A stretch of DNA of 64,000 nucleotides from Myripristis murdjan (taxonomy: Eukaryota > Chordata > Actinopteri > Holocentriformes > Holocentridae): NCBI RefSeq assembly GCF_902150065.1, contig NC_043990.1, positions 17,583,699 to 17,647,698 of the forward strand. The letters run 5' to 3'. This document shows positions 1-10,155 of the stretch, piece after piece. The notes below the pieces were generated by a model. It saw only the letters and a list, made by a program, of their open reading frames with translations. It was not told where the DNA came from and did not search any database. The position numbers and the translations under genes are program-made. Position 1 is the stretch's first letter. Every line of letters begins with the position of its first letter.

Positions 1-288
1 GAAGACGCAGCTAACTGCCTCTGGCTACTGACCAACTCCAAACCTTGTGCCAACTGCAAGTCGCCCATTCAGAAGAACGAAGGCTGCAATCACATGCAGT
101 GTGCCAAGGTTCACATGCACACACACTCTCTCTCTCTCACACACACACACATACACACACAAGTCAAGGAAATGTCCTTATGTTCTCTGATCAAAGAATT
201 GAATGATAATGGAATATTTTTATCTATTTAGTACTAGATAGACTTTATACCAACCCATACAGTGTATTTATTAAGATTATGAGGTTAC

Positions 289-331
<43 letters not shown>

Positions 332-3300
332 GTGTAAGTATGACTTTTGTTGGATCTGTCTGGAGGAGTGGAAGAAGCACAGCTCGTCGACAGGAGGTTA
401 CTACCGTTGCACTCGTTATGAGGTCATCCAGCAGCTGGAGGAGCAGTCCAAGGAGATGACTGTTGAGGTACACACAGAAAATGTAGTCAGCTAGTCCTTC
501 ACACAAACACAGATTCATATGAACACACATGCAGATATGCAAGCGATACATACAATTTTTACGAATGGGAGTTGTTGTTTGTTATAGGCAGAAAAGAAGC
601 ACAAAAGTTTTCAGGAGTTGGACCGTTTCATGCACTACTATACCCGCTTCAAGAACCATGAACACAGCTACAAGGTAACACACACGGACACATACATTCA
701 GTACTTAAAAATATACTCCATGACTTGACTGCTGTTGTGTGCGTCAAGGCGTACATTTGATCAAATTGATGGTCAGAAAATATTTGACGTGTGTGTGCTG
801 TCTCTTCTTCTACTAGTTGGAGCAGAAACTGCTGAAAACAGCCAAAGAGAAGATGGAGCAGCTAAGCAGAGCCTTCATTAGCCGTGAGTCTCCACCACAC
901 TGCTCTCAGACTGTTGCCGGGGAGAACTACATCAGAAAGTTAGCTGCTTGTTAGCGGCAAGCCAACTGCTTGTTAAGGGCTTTCAAGTAGCTAAGGAGTA
1001 ATACAGAGCACAGCGCTTTGAGCCTCTAATGCATTTCTGTACTCACCATATGACATTGTCCTTTTGATATATAATCCTATCCACGTGAAAACCTTGTCTA
1101 GGCTTGTTGCTGCAGGAAAGGTGAAGACCATACTAGTGTTATTTTATTTTTCTTGTCATCTATATCCATTGATCCCAAAGTCACATTGACAGGAGTGATG
1201 GCTTGTTAAACACATTGATAGAGATGCTGTTAATGCTTTTTTTTGTTTCATTTTGCACCGTCTATATCAATTGATCCCAAAGTTTCATCAGTCAACTTTG
1301 ATGAGCCCAGTATTTGGGACCTTACTGATCAGAGCACACTCATTAATTCACAGCTTTTATTGATGCAAACAAGACGCTAGAAGATGTTGACTCTAACGAA
1401 GACAAAGTTGTGTCGAAAAGTCTTGTTTGAATCAATAAAAGCTGTGAATTAGTCAGTGTGCTCCAGCCCCCATTTTTTCCCCCTGTAGGTTTGCTGTCCT
1501 CAAACTGAGGAGCTCCTGACTCAGCTGCAGTTTGCTGGAAGATGTGTGGAAAATTGTGTTTCAACTCCTTTTTAGGGGTTTGAATATGGTTTCAGGGCCA
1601 AATAGGTCTCAGCTTATCACAATTTACTTGTTTATTACTTGAACTTGTTTATTCTTAACATGAAACAAAATTTTAATTTTTGTGTTTCCGTTAAAAACAA
1701 GTGTTATAAAGCTAGAGCTAGAATCACTGATAAAAAGCCACAATAAATCTATTTGGAGCCTGTGTGTAGGCAACTGCTTCATTATGCACACCTCAAGTAT
1801 GACCATTTACAAGGGGCTACTGGATGGTTTTTCTGAGTGTATTTGTGTGTGTCCCTGTCCACTCAGGTGAAGGCACTCCTCCAGACACACAGTTCATTGA
1901 GGACGGTGTGTGTGAGCTGCTGAAAACGCGGCGTGTGCTGAAGTGCTCTTATCCCTACGGCTTCTTTCTGCAGCAAGGCAGCACCCAGAAAGAGATCTTC
2001 GAGCTCATGCAGGTAATCTGGATTGCTTTGTATCTTGTCAACAGAAAAGGTCATCTTTCTGAGAAGGAATTAGGACTGAGTGTTTTATAGTCTGTAAAGT
2101 AATAATTTACTCACATTTTCTCACCACTTAGTTCTCCTCTGGAGATGTTAATACTCCATCTGTGGTAATGCCTCTGTTGTTCAGTCAGATCATGTTAAGA
2201 TTATGATTCCAAACCATGCAGAACAAAACAGAACTTGGCAAAAACATTTAAACTGCCAGATGTGCACTTGATCTTGTCAGTAGGGCTGCAGCTGGGGATT
2301 ATTTTTTATTGTTGATTAATCTAGCAGTTATTGTTTCAAATAATCAGTGATTCATTTTGTCTCTCAAAATGGCCAAAATAATGACAAATTTCCATCAAAA
2401 GTTAGCAGGGAGAGTGATCTCTTCAAACTGCTTTGTTAGTCTGACCAGCTGCCAAAAAAAAAAAAAACTCCAGTATTCATTTTATATTGATTACAAAGAG
2501 AGAAAATTAAGCAATCCTTAGCATTTATGAAGCTGTAACCAGAAAATGTTTGATATATTTTTTTCCTGATAAATTCCTTAAATGATTTATTGATTATCAT
2601 AATTATAATCATTTATTTATCTTCCAACTGATTACTCAATAAATAGCTTCATCACTACTTGCCAGACACCAACTTGAACAAGTTCAAGTTTATTTAGAGC
2701 TGTAAACAGTTAGAACTGTTTACAGTTTCAACAGGCTGTACAGGCCCACAAGTTCACAACAGATAAACAGGATGACACCCCCTGACTTGAAACCTTATCA
2801 AAAAAAATTACCAAAAAACCCAAATACCACTAATAAGGGAAAAGGTGTGAAATCTTGATGGGGAGAGGAGGCTCTTCTGGCTGCAATAGGTGCAGACCAG
2901 GTGTGCAAAAACAGACTGAGTACAAGGATACAACGATACAAGGAAGTTTATTTGTCATTATACAACAGGTTGAATAATGAAATTAAAGTGTGGTTCCCTC
3001 TTGATTGATTAATTGATTGATTGTATTGGACATAGCGTAGTGGACATAGCGGCCATTTCTAAGACTAACTTTTCAAAATATGAGTGCATAAATATAGGTC
3101 TGATCTATGTGAGTTACACATAATTTGAATTTCCTGTCCTGGAGTTTGTCCTGGAGTAGATAGACTGAACCTGTCATTTGCGTGCGTGTGTGTCCTCCCA
3201 GACAGACCTGGAGATGGTGGTGGAGGATTTGGCTCAGAAGGTGAACCGGCCCTACCTGAGAACCCCCTGCCACAAGATCATCAGCGCAGCCCGCCTGGTC

Positions 3301-6215
3301 CAGCAGAAGAGGCAGGAGTTCCTGGCCTCTGTGGCCCGAGGCGTGGCTCCCAACGACTCTCCTGAGGCCCCCCGCAGGAAGTATGGACACACACACTCAG
3401 ACAATACGTAGCTTTGCTCCATGTGTGAGGAAGTGAATGAGGGAATTTGAAATGGAAAAATATTGCCATATGTGACACATACTAAGAGAAACGGCATAAA
3501 AAGTTTTTTCAAACAAGACTGAATCAAATTAAAAAACAAGTCCTCTAATTAATGTTTCTTTGTAAGAAAACATTCTCTGTGTGTGTTTCAGCTATCCTGG
3601 AGGATCATGGGACTGGGAGTACCTGGGCTTTGCTTCTCCAGAGGTAAAAGAAAATGCTGCCTCTGTCATACCGTACACTAATACACTAACACAGTAACTT
3701 TTTGTTCTCCTCTGCTTTTTGCCTCTTGCCAAGCTAATGCTACTTCCTAAACATGTGTTCACTGACCCACTTCAATATGAAGTCATGTGCACCTGCATGT
3801 CTGTGGCTGCAGCTGACCTAGTTTGCTTATATGTGTTAAGATGCTGAGTCGTCACTCTGTAATGGGAGGAGGAGATCAGAGAGAGAGACAGACACAGGTA
3901 ACACACAGAGATCTCTTACTATCTCCACAATATTGCAAGAAAATTGTGTTTTGCTCATCTGCGTGGGCTGCATCCTGTTTTTGTTTGCTAACTTGGATCA
4001 CTGCTCTGAGCATGCTCCTCTTAGACACATTATCAGTTGTTAACAATCTCTTGTTTTCGTAATAACTTTTTTTTTTCCAGGAATATGCTGACATCCAGTA
4101 CCGCCGCCGACACAGGCCACGTCGTAGAGGAGACATGCTGAGTCTACACAGCATCAGGAGCAACAGCAACACACCGGAGACTAGCAGGAGGAGTGAAAAC
4201 ACAGGTCTAGTACACAGTATTTACTACATGTGTGTGTGTCATATATACAAAGAGTTTTTACAAGTTTCGTTTCAGTGTTATCCACCATTTTGAAATAAAG
4301 TGACACCTACACTCATAAAAATGATTAACGTTTCCGTTTGGTGCAAATAATCAAGAGTCCTTTTTATTTTAGAGATATTGAATAATGAATATCGAGTAAT
4401 GGTTTTTCTTTTCCTTTTTTTTTTCTCCCAAAAAATGGGTCTGTTACATTTTGTACATGAACTCAGTATGACACATTTTACCACATTTACCATAACATAC
4501 ACAACATACAGTACGTGTGTACAGTATTATGTATATGTACAAACGTCTTATTCCAGTTATGCTCTGTACTTCTATATATAAATTTTGCCTAGGGAAATTT
4601 ATTTTATTTATGACCAAAGACCATTGATCATCACTGGGTTTAAGTGAGACTCAGGCTGTACAAACACAGTCCTTACTCTGTGTCTCAATTTGACGTTTGT
4701 GCTCCAGAAGGTCCTGAGAGGAGTGAGGGCCGCAGACGAGCGCTGGGTTCACTGGACGAAGATGACCCAAACATCCTACTGGCCATCCAGCTGTCCCTCC
4801 AGGAGTCCCGCAGAGAGAGAAGCCTGGAGGGAGGGATGGAGGGTAGACCAGACCCGGAGAGACATGAGAGGCGGCCTGGTCCGACAGGAGACCTCGGTGG
4901 TGTCTCTTCACACTCGCCCAACACAGACGGGCCTCCAGGGGCCAGAGGCTCCTCCTTTCCTCCTTCCCTCCTGGATCCTCCCCGCCCCCCTACCAGGACA
5001 GACTCCTCTCCCCAGCCGCCTGCCTCTAACCCCCTGCCTCTCCCTCCTCCACCCCCCTCCCTCAGTGCAGAGTTGCTGGAGCTGGGGGACAGCCTTATGA
5101 AACTAGGGAATATAACCACTCCTTACGACCTAGACACACACACCTTCGACACACATACACAGGACCAGCCATGTTCACACCACACATACAACCATAGCAC
5201 CCTCACTGCTGCTTACACCGTGGAAGCTAATTACAGCGACCGCAGCCATAGACAAGCTCAAAACACACTGACCGCTCCTTATTTGCTTGACCATATCACC
5301 ATCAGTCAGAGCTCAGATCCCAGCGGCGACAGCAAAGAGCAGAGTCACTGCCACTCCAGCACTTACTTGGCCGAGGCTGAACACACTGGTTCCTACGAAC
5401 TTGAACACACCCAGAATCCCGCCCATCCTAGTTCATATAAACGGGAACACTCAGCCACTTACGAAAGCAACCTGAAACCAGACAGCTCTTACAACCCCCA
5501 CTCAGCACTCACTAGCTCTTACACACAGGAACGTCCTGCCTCCTATGTTCTTGAACGTACCCCCAAGGCAGCCTCGCAGCCCCCTGGCCAGCTGTGCCTC
5601 CCCTCTCCAGACCTTGAGCCAGAGCTCTTGCTTTCACCGGTGATCCCACCAGGTGGGGCTTTCACTCCCAGTGACCCTGAAAGTTTGGAGCCCTTAGACC
5701 CCGCAGCCAGTGCCCAGCTGCTGGACAACATCATGGCCTGGTTTAGCAACAACATAAACCCCCAGAACAACACCCAGAGCTTGGCCCTCATCCCCTCCCC
5801 ACCCACCACAGAAACTGAGTCCTCCCCTGACACAGTCACTGAGACTGGCTCAGAGAGACACACCTCCCGGGAGGTCACTCCTGCCCCAGTCTGGCAGCCC
5901 CTGGTGGGTGAGCTGGAGGTGGGTCGAGGGGTGATGAGTCCCTCTCTTGGTGCTGGGGGCGTGGAAGGCCAAGAGACGCTGAGGCCCAACACACTGGAGC
6001 TGGAAAACAGAGAGGCTGACAAGGAGGGTGTGAACACAGGGTGTGTGGCAAACGTGTCGCTGGACGAAGCAGACACACACCCATGCTCACACTCCCAACA
6101 TGGAGACGGTCCTGTGCACACTGCCCAGGCCAGAGAGACGGACTTAGACCTCACCCTTCAGTTAGAAGAGGACCAATCACCTGAGGAGTGGGAAGAGCAA
6201 GTACACTTAGTGTGA
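1..6215 (+). CDS. ankib1: ankib1, 3' part: ankyrin-repeat and IBR-domain E3 ubiquitin ligase
   Basis: Nine coding exons read in one frame: 1-108, 333-467, 588-674, 817-883, 1867-2012, 3202-3380, 3592-3643, 4081-4204 and 4708-6215 (stop TGA 6213-6215), giving 801 residues; the 5' part lies left of the window. The first two exons encode the RING2/Rcat zinc domain. Its GCNHM motif holds the cysteine (codon 85-87) that in Ariadne-type RBR ligases accepts ubiquitin from the E2. A helical Ariadne-like region follows. A ubiquitin-interacting motif (acidic run then [11 protein letters not shown], about residues 318-335) lies early in the last exon. The remaining 470 residues are low complexity, with a tyrosine-periodic tract. 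The ankyrin repeats and RING1 are not in the window. The intron 1 and intron 8 donors (GTTCAC, GTCTAG) are weak. Intron 4 (884-1866) holds a foldback repeat and intron 5 (2013-3201) two old repeats; introns 7 and 8 show nothing. Family assignment is very secure. Confidence 0.95.
116..162. repeat. CA/CT microsatellite
   Basis: Mixed CA and CT dinucleotide run that begins only a few bases after the donor of ankib1 intron 1. Confidence 0.9.
292..328. repeat. (CT)n microsatellite used as polypyrimidine tract
   Basis: An almost pure CT run ends four bases before the exon at 333, so the simple repeat itself serves as the pyrimidine tract of this ankib1 acceptor. Confidence 0.9.
1331..1464. repeat. 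Foldback inverted repeat, MITE-like
   Basis: Two 45-bp arms (1331-1375 and 1420-1464) are reverse complements with about four mismatches, around a 44-bp spacer. It lies in ankib1 intron 4. No coding capacity. It may be a miniature inverted-repeat transposon or a transcribed hairpin; no clear target-site duplication was seen. Confidence 0.75.
2282..2657 (+). mobile_element. Old non-autonomous DNA transposon (teleost AGGGCTGCA family)
   Basis: Begins AGGGCTGCAGCTGGGGATTA and then runs through blocks I recognise from a very common fish repeat: a TTGATTAATC stretch, AAAATGGCCAAAATAATGAC, a CTTCAAACTG block, GAAGCTGTAACCAGAAAATG, and a closing set of TTGATTAT/AATCATTT words. The family is usually placed with hAT-like elements. 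The copy is strongly diverged and its terminal repeat is worn. It sits in ankib1 intron 5. Confidence 0.7.
2680..3000. mobile_element. Degraded retroposon-like repeat, two pieces
   Basis: Starts with AACAAGTTCAAGTTTATTTA and contains the AAGGGAAAAGGTGTGAAATC block and a GCAATAGGTGCAGACCAGG block typical of a widespread fish retroposon. A second piece near 2922-2970 (ACAAGGATACAACGATACAA) resembles another common fish repeat. Ends are approximate. Confidence 0.5.
4205..4707 (+). other. ankib1 intron 8, AT-rich
   Basis: AT-rich intron with a T-rich stretch near 4417 and many TACA/TATA words. No gene, hairpin or known repeat is visible. Confidence 0.6.
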
Positions 6216-8960
6216 TAGTAAGAGAATGAGACAGAGAGAGAGATGACTGGGCTAAGTACAGATATTAATAAATGAGAGAATTTAATGGATCAGTGGAGAT
6301 GAACCAGAAAAAGGAAAGGAAAAAGAAATACTGGGAAAACTGGAGAGTAGCACTGATAGAATGTAAGATGGAAAAAGACAAAATATAAGATGGAATAGTG
6401 ATGCCCCAGTGGAAGAGCTGCTTCTCTGGGGCTTGTGTGTTTACTGTATGTATTATACTGTATCTAGAGAGGACATAAAGCTGCGAGGGCTTTGTCCAGT
6501 AAAGATGATGTCATAAGCAGTGTGATTTAAAAAAAAAAAAAAAAAAAGTGCTTTTGTCTGCGGTAGGAACAGACAAACTATTCTTTGACATTCAAAATGA
6601 ATGAGTGTTTGACACTGAGGGCATCAATAGAAAGCTACTGAATATGTACACATAATGCTGAACATTCATTTAATTTAATTTATTCCACTGCCTCCTGTAT
6701 TTGAATTTGTCTTCTCAGTTGTTGAGGGTGAAGCTTTGGTGCTGATCACACTGAATTCCAGACTTGCCTCTTACACCCTCCAAGCAGTTGGCAGTGGTCC
6801 ATAACGGCTGCACACTTTGTTAACACACTGACCCAACCATAAGCCTGTTAAGGGCTCTGAGAGCCAAATATGAGAACTGCAACCTTGGAGCTCGTTTAGC
6901 GTACTGTACAATCAGAGGGGCTAATTCTGCTTTTGGACCTTCATGCACACTGTGCCTGTTCTGGTAGACAGCCAACCCACAACTGCTTTTTCCATTTGTT
7001 AAGCTGTAAAGGAAGACGAGGAACATCAGTGAAGTTTCCACCTGACATCGCAGCTCTGATAATACCAGTACAACTAGCTTCTCTGGTGTTTCTCATAGTC
7101 ATACTTATGTTGTGATGCTCTGTTGAACCACAAAGGGAATTTCTCTTTTTTTTCCTCCACAGGGAGGTCAGAGGTCAGGCTGAGATACAGAACAGCACTC
7201 CTGAAGCTGGTGGGGAATCAGTGTTTTGGTCCAGGAAAACACATGAGTAGGATGAATATTGGTTGTCAGAGGGGATTGAACCTAAGTCTTCTGGCTTAAG
7301 GAGAGCCTCCCACTCACTATGACACCGCGTTAGATATTTCTCTCTTTGCTTTTATCAGAGATGAGCTGCCGTTCATAGGTGAAGTATAAGTTAATAAACA
7401 AAAAAAACACTCCTGAAACTTGATGGTTTTTAAACACAGTTAATCAGAAATTGATCTTCAGGCTGACTATCAGGCTTTATGGTGTTCAGTCTTTTTCAAA
7501 TTGGCTTTGTTTTTATCACATCTTTTCCACTATTGATGGCTAGTTCAGTGTGCTATTGATAGTGCTAGTATAACGGGAGACGGGTTGGGGTTTTGCTGTT
7601 GTTATTTATCCTTTTATTCCTTTTTTTCCCCTCTTATGACAATGAAAATTCTTAAATGCAAGGCCTGAGGTATTGGGTCTGTGTGCCTTTTATTTAAATC
7701 ATATTTAATTAGTTAATTTTATTTATGGGTATTTATTAGTATCATTACTTTTTAATACAAAAGTCCAATCTTAACAGAATGCCTAATCTAAGATAACTGA
7801 CTACACACCCCTTTGGTGTGACTGTTGCCATACACTGAGGTTTACGGTGCACAATAGCATCACTTCTCCTTGCCTAGCACTCTGATTCCTAGGTTGTCTT
7901 ACAGCCTCTGTCTTAAAACTATAACGCCCGGCTGGAGTGTTTACAAACGTTTGGATTAAACACTGCCTGTTGTGCTGAGATATGTGTAGGTGCTTTGGGA
8001 AACAGACTGGTGGTAGTAGTAGAGAGGGGGTTTAATGACATTTTGTTGGTATGCCCAACATACTGTAGATGTAGTGTATGAAATGATAGTGAAATCCTTT
8101 CCAAGACTCTGGTTTTGTTCAATTTGTTTCGTTTGTTTTTATGAAAGTAGCCAGTTAAACAGAACGGGATATGCAATCAAAAATGTATTCACTAATTTAT
8201 AGCTTGAGGTCTAATTTTTTTTTTCCATATAGCAGTATACATGGACATATTTAGCCATTCTTCTTTCAAAGTATAGTGGTCTGGAGTGAACTTGGATGTA
8301 ACTGAGGTGACGATACATCAAATAATCCTGAAATGACCTCATACTCCAACAACTGAACGTTAAAACAGTCACTGCACTGAAGAAGCAGATGATGAAATTT
8401 CACGAAGCCGACTGAAATGCTCATGCGACTCATGTTGCCCACTCCCTTTCAGAGTTTGCTCCCTAGCTGCTTGGGAACAAGACAAGGGCTAGATTTAGGA
8501 CTGCACACATCCGACGGGTCATATGAAGCAACGGGATACACAGCTGAAGCACTGAGTCTGCAGCTTGTTTTTGTTTTTTCCTGCTCTTAATTTGATTTTG
8601 CACACCGATGTCTTGTTTTGTATGTTAGCACTAATTCACTGCTGTCAGGCAAGTTGCTGAGGAATGACGTGCATGGCTTCTATCCTTAGTTGTGTTTATG
8701 TTCCGTTACTTTGATTTTGTATGGGACTTATGGCATCTGTTTATGGAAGGGGTCCGTGCCATTTTGTACTCCATCAAAATTTTTCACATTTTAACATCCG
8801 TCAACAAAACAACTACAGAAATCAGAAAGGTTGATTGCACTTTCATAGATTAATACTTGATACATTCCCAATCGGTCCATAAGAAAGGAGGCAACGTTTG
8901 ATTTGTGGCCAATACTGTAAATGAAAGTGTCAGTGCAAAGTTTACTCTCAATAAAAAGAA
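6216..8960 (+). other. ankib1 3' UTR
   Basis: No credible coding exon lies between the ankib1 stop and the snrpd1 leader. The stretch is AT-rich with an A run at 6528-6547, and it carries a tRNA-like fragment near 7262-7322. A canonical AATAAA at 8950-8955 is the most likely polyadenylation signal, giving a UTR of about 2.7 kb. Earlier alternative sites are possible. Confidence 0.6.
7262..7322 (-). mobile_element. tRNA-derived (SINE-like) fragment
   Basis: Read on the minus strand, it carries a perfect RNA polymerase III B-box (GGTTCAATCCC, reverse of 7272-7282), preceded at tRNA-like spacing by an A-box-like stretch (CATAGTGAGTGGGAGG). I cannot fold a clean acceptor stem, so a decayed tRNA or SINE head inside the ankib1 3' UTR is more likely than a working tRNA gene. 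Confidence 0.45.
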
Positions 8961-8979
8961 CAGAAAAGTGAATTGATCC

Positions 8980-8982
<3 letters not shown>

Positions 8983-9011
<29 letters not shown>
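8983..9011. repeat. Poly(T) tract
   Basis: 29 T residues just beyond the ankib1 polyadenylation signal and about 290 bp before the snrpd1 start codon. Confidence 0.95.
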
Positions 9012-9149
9012 CTTGAAGTGCTTTATTATGATAACAGTGATGTTCCAGTGGATCCTATCTCAGGTCACTGCCGGGGTTAATGTGAGACGTTTGAGTGTCT
9101 GTCGACTCCCAGCCAGCAGGGGGCATCCTGCTCTCTCTCCTCTCCTGTC

Positions 9150-9297
9150 TTCTGTGCCGCCGTCGCTCGTGCAGACGTAGATTGTGCGCGACCGGAACGT
9201 ATTTCATACAACAGCCAGCGGCCTGAGGGGGATTCACTTCAGCGCTGTAATTTTTCTGTATCTGGTGGAGGATTTGTTTCTGCAGTCCATCGCCATC
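9150..9297 (+). promoter_or_regulatory. snrpd1 promoter and leader region (inferred)
   Basis: GC-rich with several CpGs (for example GTGCGCGACCGGAACG, containing an Ets-like CCGGAA core), directly upstream of the snrpd1 ATG. The transcription start cannot be fixed from sequence alone. TATA is not evident, as usual for housekeeping genes. Confidence 0.45.
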
Positions 9298-10114
9298 ATG
9301 AAACTAGTCAGGTGAGTGGTAATAAAAACCTGCCTCTCATCCAGCGCTGCGGCAGGCGGTGAGGAAACGTGTCCTCTGCCGCCGGATGGCTTTAGATTTC
9401 GGCTGGGATGGTGAAGTTAGCTCGGAGGCGGGAAGCAGCGTCTGAATGAATGGAGACTCTCCAGCAGATTTAAATGAACGAACCCGGTGCTGTAAATTAA
9501 CGCATGCATGTAGCTTCCACACTCGGTATATTTCTCCAGCAAACAGTGACTTAGCTGTGAACCAGACTGGGTTTTATATCGTTAAATTAGGCCAACTATC
9601 ACCCCGTTAATGTTAGCCACTGGACCATTGTTAGGCCTCGTCTCGTCTGATATGGACGCAATTCAACGCAGAATTAACGTTTAAATCTTAATTAATACTT
9701 CCCACCTTGATAGTAGTTAGTAAATAATTGCAGCTGCTTAGTTTCAAAGCAGTGTGGTGGTTACTTAAGCCTGGTGATGTTAGCCGGCTGCAGTGGTATT
9801 AGGCTATTTGTTTTGGTCGGGAAGGCTACATTGCTAACGTTAGCCTGCTAGCTGAGTGTATCGTTGCACTGAGACTGTATGGTTAATGTGAGAGATCATT
9901 GTTTTTGTTTTTTTGTTTGTTTGTTTGTTTTTCGCTCAAACTCCAACCACCTGCAGGTTTTTGATGAAGCTCAGCCATGAGACCGTCACTATTGAACTGA
10001 AGAATGGCACCCAAGTCCACGGGACCATCACAGGTGAGACCCCCACCAAGTCACCTGTGTGTGTGTGTGTGAGTGAGTGAGTGAGTGAGTGAGTGAGTGA
10101 GTGAGTGAGTGAGT

Positions 10115-10155
<41 letters not shown>

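Noticed and set aside
4685-5119. 144-codon minus-strand open frame
   Set aside because: It is antisense to the ankib1 last exon and rich in Gly/Ser/Arg as expected from the opposite strand of Pro-rich coding DNA.
5543-6154. 203-codon minus-strand open frame
   Set aside because: Shadow of the ankib1 last exon; no domain or splice context of its own.
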